A stretch of 64,000 nucleotides of DNA from Patiria pectinifera. Its lineage: Eukaryota; Echinodermata; Asteroidea; Valvatida; Asterinidae. The DNA is taken from the NCBI GenBank assembly GCA_029964075.1, contig CM057145.1:1054001-1118000 (forward strand), given 5' to 3'. The notes below the pieces were generated by a model that was given only the letters and a program-made list of their open reading frames with translations, searched no databases and was not told where the DNA came from. Positions 1-10,300 of this stretch are shown here, piece by piece. Position 1 is the stretch's first letter; each line of letters begins with the position of its first letter. The translations under genes were made by a program, and so were the position numbers.

Positions 1-1573
1 GAGAATTAGTAATTAATACTCAATCTTTGATAGTCGTCTGAATGCCAGACTTTGAAAATAAGTCATTCACGATGATACAGCGTAGAGCATTCCAAATTGA
101 TTAGATACAAACTAGTGATAGTGTATAGTATTACAAATTGATATTTCCTCCAACCATGTATAAGTTTAAGCCCAAAATCTACATCCGGACCGACTGCTAG
201 TCTCCTCACCAAAACGCTGTTACGCTATTTATAGGTATTTAATAATTCCTTAGGCGATACAGATATTTAATGCATCCCCAAGCTGCTCACCCACATCTGA
301 AAGACATGAATACCTCAATGAGTTTTGCATAATAACATTTTGTAATGGCAATAGTACTAATCCTTTCCATTTGCAGTGGCGAATATCCTGCATACTGCAT
401 TTGGCATCCATAGCTGGGAAGTACCAAAGGTTATCGCAGGGGAAAAAATGTCCATTAATCATCAGCGATATTTACCACATTTTTGCGGAGGAGGTTTTCA
501 GCTTCACTTTCAATATATCGTTGCGTGTGGGTACACATTTATTATGTGCTGTTGGGAGTCGCTTCTTTATGGATGCTTGGAGCATTTAGTGTTCGCCACT
601 CTGACTGTAATAAGTTGTGTAATATTAAAGATCAGGAGTCAAAGACCTTAGGATCGAAGTCTAACCCAACATAAAACCAAACAAAAATAACTTAATTATT
701 ACCTTCAAATATCAGGGGTAATAATAATACTGTAAGCGCTGTGATTTAGTTTACTACTAAGAGCGTTCTTATATGCCGATTATTATTACCTATTATTATT
801 ATTATTATCCGATATCAAAATTAACAGGGTCAAAATAGTCACTGTTATATGCATGTTATATGCATGTTAAATGAAAGTCAGATACATTATAGCAAAATAT
901 CATTACTCTAAGCCCCCTAGGGTGTGTGGGAAAAATATGTTAAAATTGTAGGGTTGAGGACTGTTAGGGTAAATATTGTAATACATGTTTGTAATGAAAG
1001 AAAAAACTGTAAAAATCGAAACATTGATTGAATTTTATGTGGCACAAATAATATCGGATATACCCATCATACAAAAGACTATCGGAAACTATCTGAGAAT
1101 TTTAAGCTATGACAAAAGCTTCTACTGTCATTTACTTGCTGGTCGGTCAGTTTGTCTGTCCCCGAAAACTGACCCAAAGATTTACCAAAATAAGCCACCT
1201 AAGTTTCTCACAAAATACAACTACCAAATAAACTTTCCAAAAAAACAGATACAAGAAATTGACTACTTAACAAAATTTGTTTGTAAAAATTCGGTAAGAT
1301 GTTTATAAACATCAGTTTGTAAGTGGAGGCAAAATGTGTACAGTAATGTTATAGTCACGTGGTATTTATCACAAATCGCGATAAATCTAGGTAGACATCT
1401 AAAGTATGATGTTCCATATGTGCCATCGGCGTTTTGGGGCGTCGCATTTTTAAACTCTGGTGGGGATCATTTTGATTGATTTCATGCAAGACTTTCATGC
1501 AAGACTGTCATGTAAAAAGACGGCTAGATCTTATTATGTACTCGCACTTGTTTTCAAGATATCAGACATTGTT
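1..1573. other. No gene recognised
   Basis: AT-rich sequence with a short ATT/TAT run near 780-810. Short open frames show no family resemblance. It could contain 5' exons of the START gene, but none could be identified. Confidence 0.5.
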
Positions 1574-1577
1574 TTAA

Positions 1578-2089
1578 AGGGAATATACAACATTTGCAAA
1601 CATCACAAAATAAAACTACCAAGTTTTTACGAAATACCTTACTAGGATGTTGGTAAATGATAGTCCAAAGTATCCTGTAAAATTACGGCACCTGGTGTCA
1701 AGTCATTTTCAAGAAAATGGTATTTTTGTAGACATTTCCAATGGTGTTCGGCCGACCACCGTTGGAAAAACCTAACTATTTTTTAACTACTGCTCCAAAT
1801 TTTTAATTTTGTTCAGTCCAAGTTTTGTTTGCTATTGGTGTTATTTTTTCATGGTGAGGGCAGGCCAGACTGGTCTGGTTACCTTACAATTTTTTTTTTT
1901 CATCTAATTGATGATCCATTTTTTATTTAGTAGGTCAAGAGGAACCAGACTACTTAAATTTTTTTTTTTTTTTTTTTTTTTTTTCACACAAAAAAAAAAC
2001 ATGTCATAAACAATATTTGATGTATTATACTAAACCTCTAAAAGTTCATTTCTGAAAAATAACAAAAGCAATGATGTATGATGTTCATT
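1578..2089. mobile_element. MITE family A, old copy
   Basis: TTAA (1574-1577) followed by AGGGAATATACAACATTTGC. The body matches copies at 52356-52875 and, inverted, 54695-55226. It contains GGCCGACCACCGTTGGAAA and two 'CCAGACT' segments. The right end is decayed. Non-autonomous; no coding capacity. Confidence 0.6.
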
Positions 2090-2274
2090 TTAAACTAATA
2101 GGTATTTAAATTGATATATTTGAATGTAACAAGGATGGTTTCTGTTCGTGCATTTTTGACATGTGGAAGAAAGGGATCAAAATCTATGTGTGTACAACAT
2201 CTAACCGGTTGAAGCTTTAGCTCAATGGCTTCTCTACACTTTGAGAAAACAGAGAAAACAGACTGGCACGGCAG

Positions 2275-2557
2275 GTGATCGTGCCTTTGATGATACAAGC
2301 ACGGCATTGGCACACAGTCAGAGTATGTCATGAGAAAGCTAATCATTTGGCTATAGGGCCATCGCAGATTTGTCCTTTGAGAAAAAATATAGAATAACAA
2401 ACAATGGCAGCCGTTTCTTAAATTTTGAAAATTGCTTGTTATTCTACCTATATTTTCTCAAATGACAAATCTGTGATTGCCCTAAAGCCAAATATCTTTC
2501 TGAAGACATACTCTGACTGTGTGCCAAATGCCATGCTTGTATCATGAAAGGCCCAAT
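2275..2557. repeat. Inverted repeat, arms about 130 bp
   Basis: The segment around 2275-2408 (GATACAAGCACGGCATTGGC ... ATAGAATAACAA) reappears inverted at about 2432-2557 (TTGTTATTCTACC ... ATGCTTGTATCAT). About 85% similar by eye, short spacer. Foldback MITE-like structure. Confidence 0.7.
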
Positions 2558-2735
2558 GCCCCCAAATATTTCCCCTATCTGGCCCACCATTAGAAATTAT
2601 GTCACTGTGAATTTGATAGCAGCCCTACCTTCACTGGAGCGCGAATGTCCTCAATAAATGTGCAGGTGCGTTTCTGGGTAACTACATGTACCAATATTCC
2701 TCCGTGCCTTTAATGAGAGAGTTTATGATAATATA

Positions 2736-3056
2736 CCTTATTCCCGAGGAAGCCATTTTCGATCGTGTTCCCTGAATCTATTTTATAAATTGTAAACTGT
2801 TGAATGGGATGGTGCCAGACTATTTTATGATTGCAGTGCGTTCCAAGCCTCACTTTCATTTCTTTTAAATTTAAATGTGGCTTAAAACATTAGAATATGT
2901 TTAATGAAACATTTTATATTATTCTTCAGAGCAGACTGGTATTATGTTGTAACGAACTTTTATGTCGTTGCTTTCATTTCTACTCGCAAGTTCCAAAAAT
3001 GAAGGGTTTATTTACCTCGCTTTCAGTTTAATATGGCCGACTCGTGAAGTCTATTG
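2736..3056. repeat. Dispersed repeat family I, copy 1
   Basis: Begins near ACCTTATTCCCGAGGAAGCC and ends near TTTAATATGGCCGAC. It matches an inverted copy at 4875-5136 over most of its length and a partial direct copy at 6598-6716. No coding capacity seen. Confidence 0.7.
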
Positions 3057-4345
3057 GTTTTTAAACGTGACGGAAATTATTTGTTCATGCAAATTCTCAC
3101 TCTAGTGGGAAACTATCAATGATTCATCGCCAAAAGAAAAGTCATTATCTGTTGCCGAATATGATTAACTGACTAAGAGCGTAGGTTGATTGGAAAGCGT
3201 GCATCAGTGTTAGTCACGTGACCTAGTGGCCTTGGTGGCCATGACAGTGGAGTGACTCAGCAAATGAGATTGAAACTTAATGCGTTGCACAGAAAAACGA
3301 GAGGCAATGCAATGAAATTGCTTTCTCGTGTACTGAGTTCAAAACAGGTGACAAAAGTATCAGTTTACAGTCGCCGTTCTTATATTATTTTATGTATTGT
3401 TAAAGATGTACTGTCCGTAGTATTTTCGATTTTCACCACGAAGAAAGTGTTGTATAGTTGGTATTTTTTGTAGTATTACCAACGTAAGTTCGTTTTGGGA
3501 CGAGACATCAAACCGAAAAAATAACAATAATTTAATAATAAGTTTCTGCAGGATGGACTGGTTTCCGACCCTCATCAGAATCAATAATGATAGGTATCGG
3601 GAACCAGTTTGCTCGTTTTGTACACAAAAGCCAGAGAAGTATAAAACATCTTTTTTTAGATGGTAACGAACGCCGAAAACGGCGAAATTGATATTTTTTC
3701 GTCTTGTAAATAAACATCAGTGTTCAAAAATTTGACAAGAAAAGAGTCCAACTTGTTGTACAGAATGGAGAGTACATCATTAAAGGGGAAAAAAACAAGT
3801 GAAATTTATGAAGAAAGATACTAACTCAACTATTGCCCTTTAAAAGAGAAAGTACTGACATTTCTTAAGTAATTAGATTGGAGGCTTTGCATGGTGGAGA
3901 TACTCATGAATGAGAGGTTTGCGGAAACACCATGTGGGAATAATTTATCAAACTAAGAGATAGATAGATTGCATTCAGCGGCCATTTTGGAGGTAGTTTT
4001 GTTATGTTAATTCCTTATCAATGGATGCACAAGAGGTCTACGCATGCGTATCCCTGTTGAACAAAAGCACACACCTCAAAGATCACTGCAGTGCAAACAA
4101 TTTATAATTTGTTAAAACTCTATCAATATGTAGCTATATTCAAGAATATGTGGTGCACATTATAATAGAGTGATAACGGAACAGCTGTTGGAAATGTGAT
4201 ATAACATTAATGAAGGCTGGTTTGGCGATCATGGTGATTCGGTGACTAATACATTCTAGATGTTATTACAATGTTCATCAACCATTGAAAACTATCCATT
4301 AATGACGTGAGTAATACTTATATTTTCTTCTTTTTTTCTGCCTAG

Positions 4346-4382
4346 GCATATATGGAATTCAACGGTATCCCATGCGATAAAG
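4346..4382 (+). CDS. START gene, first recognised exon
   Basis: A 37-nt micro-exon between a pyrimidine-rich tract ending CCTAG and the donor GTAAGAAG. It reads AYMEFNGIPCDK plus one base and joins the next exon as CDKVLEFF. It lacks a start codon in context, so earlier exons must exist. Small size lowers confidence, but the in-frame join and START-like sequence support it. Confidence 0.65.
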
Positions 4383-7300
4383 GTAAGAAGCTGATTATTC
4401 GAATATTATTGGCGCCTTTGAAGTCTAAAGTTATATAACAAAAATTGGGAAGACTTCGTCGCAATTCTAATTGGTATCCTGTTTACATGTACATGTACTT
4501 GTATAGCGCCTTCGTATCATTTCAAAGATTTTTTTTCAAATGAAAACAAAGAACCATTGTGGATTGTGCATACTGTGTTTTAATTATCAATAAGGGAATA
4601 AAACATGTGCTTGGTCGTTATTAAACAAGTACGTTTACAACCGGCTTGGAGCCTGGATGCGGATAATGACCCGAGCCGAAGGTGTTTCTTGTATTATGTT
4701 TTCCATTTATCAGTAAAATCGATCAAAGGATTTTCGTGAACTTTCGATTTGCACCCCATAGCCATCGAACATGTTTGCCTAATAGTTCTCCACCCCTTCC
4801 TAAACTTAGTCTATGGAGTATCCCCTTGCACAGCAAGGGGCGAGCAGATTTGGACTCTGAGTATTCATTTTTGGAACTTGTAAGTAGAAATGAAAGCAAT
4901 GAAATAAGAGTTAATTACAAATTAATACCATTCTGCTCTGATGAAAAATTTAAACTGTGTGATTAAACATACTCTAATGACTTAAGCCACATTAAAAAAA
5001 AAATCGGAAGTGAGGCTTGGAACGCACTCTGCGTTCCAATCATAACATACTCTGGCACCATTTCATTCAACAGTACAATATATGAAATAGATTCAGGGAA
5101 CACGATCGAAAATGGCTTCCTCGTGAATAAGGTCTATTTGGCAAGCCTCACACAAGCTATGTTTTTTGAGTTTGATTTTTTTTTTTTAGTTTCGCCACTT
5201 CTTCTGGCCTTTATTATGCCCTTTAGATTCCTTTTTCTGGTTAAACTTCTCATTTTTCCACGCAGAGGAAATAAATGTTTCGATAATGTTAATTTTTGGC
5301 TAAAGCAATTTTACTTAGAGTTGACCGGATTTTTGTTTCATTTTGTTTTTTCCGACGTTAGTTCTTGAGTTTTTCACGGACGCAGAGCTCAGGAAGAAGT
5401 GGAGCCGAAAGACGCCAAACTACGAGATCCTAGAGGACAGGGATGACTTTAAGATTGTCTATACGTAAGTTATCCATTATTGTGTTTCCTAAAAGGCATA
5501 ATGGACACCATTTGCAACAGATGTGTTGTTGCCAATTCAAGGAATACAATAAATCAGAAGATGGCTATTAAAAAACTGAACTGTCAAACTGTCAGCTCAG
5601 TAGACATCCTACTGTTTGAGAAAACTGGGGGAAAATATCTTCATTTTTCTCGAAGCAATTAACCTTGCTTTTGTTATGCAATTGTTTTTATACCTCTCTC
5701 TTGGATTCTTTGGACTTTGAAAACACGCACACAAACAGCAGTAAACACAACAATCATGCATGTCGCGTACCGTGCTCGAAACAGCTTATCGTCTGCTAGT
5801 TCGCTGCTCCCACTCGTGTGTGAAAACATTGTGAAAATAGCGTGGGTACCAACGATACAAGCGTTTCACACCATACGTACAAAGTCATAGCACACTCCCT
5901 GTCAAATAAACGTACGTGATATCCCACAGGAAGTGTGCCATGACTTTTTATGAACTTAACACGTGATCGTTCTAGGCCAATGAAAATACAGTATTCAAGA
6001 CAGAGGTATAACAAAGCATAATAGCGATGGTTTAGTCCTTATCGCGAGGAATTTATGGTAATTCCTCCTTTCTCGTAAAACGACATCATAGGCGCAACGA
6101 TTAAAGAGGATGCATGATCTTATTACACATGTATTAACATACAATCAAGTAGGATATTTCATGATATTTTGAAAACTCAAAATTTGAATGTTTGCAAATG
6201 GTATCCACTACCTGTAACGCTTAACAGTCCCGAATCCTCAAATTGTAATATGATTTTCAATCAGCGTCGAGGTTAATGACTTCTTTAGTTTAATTGTTCC
6301 ATTAACAATTACAGGTTTTAAAAGAATCGTCAATAGCACAAAATGTTTCAAATATTGTACCTCTGAATTTGCATTGGACGAACATTTCGATCGACGTTTA
6401 AATATCAAATCAATAAGAATGTCCTCCCTAGGCCTATGGAAAAACAAGTGATCAATTGCAGTTGTTTCCACAAAAACGAACCCCCTCCCCCCCCCCCAAA
6501 AAAAAGTAAATAAATAAATAAATAAATAAATAAAGGTTAACATTTTTGTGCACTTTCGTTGCAAACATTAGTGCATGTTTGATCACAAATGTTAAATTAT
6601 TCATCACAGCAGACTGGTCTTAATTTGTAATGAACATTTATTTCATTGTTTTCATTTCTACTCACAAGTTCCAAAAATGAAGAGTTTACCTCGCTTTCAA
6701 TTAATATGGCCGACGGGTGAATAAAGTTGCATAATTATGATCTAAATTTGCATAATTTATGCACAGGAAAAGAACAGGAAAGCTTATTATTAGCCAATAC
6801 TCATAACCCTTTAATTCCCTCACGTTTTTTCGTGAATAGATAAATGCACACAATATTGGTTTCGTATTGCACTAAAACGCGACCATAAAAACATCTGGAA
6901 ATTTCAACTGGTGTCCATGGGAACAGTGTGAGTAAACTGTCAGTAGCGCTACGATAGTTTGTTGATTTTTTGTGTGCTATAGGCAAGATAAAACTGGCAG
7001 ATGTTATCTTTTTGCTTTTTTCCATATTTTGTATTGACTCAGTTTGTTAGACAGAGCGATAATACTATGCGCCGGGCACCTGTGTAGAGTTATGCATACA
7101 ATTTAATGATATCTGTCGCGTAGCTGTATTAACGGCCACAAGATAGTTAGTTACTGATTACAGTAGTCTAGACATCAATACGTGCATAATCTGTTTGGAT
7201 TATGATACCCGACCCAATAGTAATACCCAGGGCATTAGAAAACTGCCTAATGCCGCAGACATAATATTACAGGTGTAGGGTTCTGACGGAAAATTATAAA

Positions 7301-10300
7301 GAGAATTCGGCGATTGTGTATGTAACAGGCCCCTCTTTTAGTGTTAATCCTTAAAGCGTTTTTATCATTCAAAAACGACCTCAGCAACCTCACGCACTAT
7401 TCTTGTAATTCGTGTGTCCTATTTTTGTTTCATTTTTTTTGTTTTCATTTGTGCTAACTGTGAGGTTTTGAATAGTTTTTGTTTGGTAAAAGATGCAATT
7501 TTCTTACACATTTTTTTGAATCAATGCGAATCAACGCGGTGCTAATTGTTAATACGTTATAGGCAATGCCAGGCAAAATTGGACATGGCTGAAAACGGGG
7601 AAATTTATTAAATCATTAAAACTACAAGCATCGCAACCTAAAAATGTATCAGATTAAAGGGGACAGCAATACGAGTGATGTTCCGTGAGATGGAATATGG
7701 TTAAATGTTGGTCCAAATATTGTATTTTCTTGGCTAAAATTTTAGTCACTTGTCCTCCATGCAAAATTCAAGCGTTATTATAGAGTCTGGTTTCTATTCG
7801 CAACTGCCCACGATCTCTTTATTTCGTGCACGTTTGATAAAACTTTTGTTAAAATAGACTACAGCTCAACAATCGATCCACGATGCAAGCTTCAATATGA
7901 CTACAGACTATAGGCCTATAGACCTTCAATGTGTAGCAGCCATTTTGAATAGGCAGTGCCTTTACTTTAAAGTTTTGTTGAGATATGCATACCGCTATTG
8001 CCCTCAGGTAAAACCTACGCCAATTACCCACTGCCTGGGTAAACTTTGTTCCGGTCAAATGTCCATTGATTTCTCTCTTTATTTTCACCCATTATGAGAC
8101 CCCATAGCCTTGTCTCAAATGAAGAAATCACAATGTCACACCATTGAATAATTCAATGTGTTGAACATTTTTTATTCACAAGCCAATCTACAAGAGGCGT
8201 CTCTGAATGGGATATAGCAATCATTTCTCTTAGAGGTCTATAAGCTATTCAAATAAACCTATTGTGCAGAGCGCCCTCACCGAGGACCTGTTCTCAGTGA
8301 GGGCGCCCTTTGCAAAGAGTGTAATGGTCAGTGTTTTCTTTGAATACATTTCACAGCGTGATCAAAATGCCGATGGCCTGTGACGATCGGGACATCGTGC
8401 AGTGCATGCAGGTGCGTTCAGACGAGGAACAGAATCGTCACGTGATCTTGTACAAGAGCTGCAACCACCCTAACAAACCCCCAGCCAAAGGGACCATCAG
8501 GTATGGTTTGGCGTTAGCATTTAGAGAGATGCACCAAGTGTCAGACTTTTGAGACGCATGGTGGCAGCAAACGCATCGGATTAGCAAACGCATTATCCTT
8601 TTCAGGTGTTTGCTTCATTTCGCAAATGTGCACATTACCTTAATGATGACGCCAACAATTAAAAAGGACTGTATGCTGCCACCAAGCATCTAAAAAAGCT
8701 CACAAATCTAAACAGCGCCCTCATTACTGTGTCTATCATAATTATCTTCAAAGGCTAATGACAAGAACTCAAAATGTACATAAATGTATTTATAGGACAT
8801 TTTAACACATGAAGGCGCTGTAACGACGCCATATTGGGGGTACAAACAGACGTGAATCTTTAAACGCAATATGGCTACTGTGGCATCTATCATCTTTCAC
8901 TAAAAAATACATAAAAGTGCCTCAAAACTGATCTTTCAACTTTGACCGTTACCTTTCAGAGCTGATGTTGGGATAATGGGATTGGTTATCAGGCCTAAAG
9001 ATGGCGACGAGACGTCGACGAGGGTCACGTGGCTCAGTCAGATCGGTCTGAAGGGCTGGGCCTTGAAGATGATCGTCAACAGAGTTACTGTTGGATATCC
9101 AGTCTCGCTTTGTGATGACCTGCAGCAGGTAGGTTGGTTGGTTTGTTAGTTAACTGGCTGGTTGGCTGGCTGTTTGGCTGGCTGACTCCCCAACCGGCTG
9201 GCTGGCTCCCTGATTGGTTGGCTGGTTGGGTGGTTGGTTGGTTGGCTGGCTGGCTTGCGAAGCGCTTGCAGGCTGACCGGCTGGCTGGCGGGCTGGCCGG
9301 CTGGTTGGCTGGCTGAGTGGCTGATGGTTGGCTAGCTGAGCTCGCTGGTTGGCTGGCTGAGTGGCTGATGGTTGGCTGGTTGGCTAGTCAATGGCTGGCT
9401 GTTTGGCATGCTTTTTGGAAGGCTGAATACGTTGTCGGCTGGATGCGTTGCTGACTGCATTGGCTGATTTCTAATTGATTGGTTGGTTGGCTGGTTAGCT
9501 GGTTGGTTTTCTGAAGGGCTGTTTGGCTGATAACCTGGTGACCAGCTGTATATAGCAGGTCACGTTGTTTGGTGGGATAGTTGCATGGAAGGTTCGATGG
9601 TTCTATAGCTACCTCGATGGATTATCTGGCGGCCGTCTGTTCGGCTGACTGGCTAGCTGGCTTATGTTTTCAGGTTAACTGACTATTTGGTTAAATTGGT
9701 TAGCCGGTTACAGCGACAGCGTGTGACAGATCCGTTTACGTTTTGGTCAAATGGCTGGTTGGCTAAATGGTCTATTGGTAAGTTAGGTGATTGCTGGTTA
9801 ACTGGTGGCTGGTTGGTTGGCTAGCTGGTTTAGTTGACTGGCTGATTCGGATTTGCTGCCTGGTTAGCTCAACTGTCTAGTAAGCTGATTGCTGGTTTAA
9901 TTAACTGTTGACCTGTTGGTTGGCTGGCTGGTTGGTTGACTATAAACTGCTTTCATGCAGTCTTGATTTGCTTGCCTACTTGCCTGCTATTTCTCAACTG
10001 GCTAGTATGTGGGTTTGCTGATAAAATGGTGCACGGTTGGTTGGATGGCTAGTAAGTTGACGAGCTTTTTGTCGATTTGCCTGCCTACTTGCCGGGTTAA
10101 CTCGACTGGCTAGTAAGCTGAATTGCTGGTTAACTGGTCGTCAGTGGTCGGCTAGCTGGTTAGTTGACTGGGTGCTTCTTGATTCGCTTGCCTGCTAAGT
10201 TCGACTGGCTAGTAAGCTGGTCTGCTTGTTATAAGCTGGTTTGCTATCCGATTGGTTGGCTGGTTGTTTGCTGACTGGGTGCTTCCTGACTTGCTTGCCT

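Noticed and set aside
3252..3473. Possible upstream START exon ending AACAG|GTGACA
   Set aside because: Translation shows no START N-terminal features; similarity to any family not recognised.
9134..9316. Open frame rich in Gly-Trp-Leu
   Set aside because: Direct product of the GGCTGGTT array in an intron.
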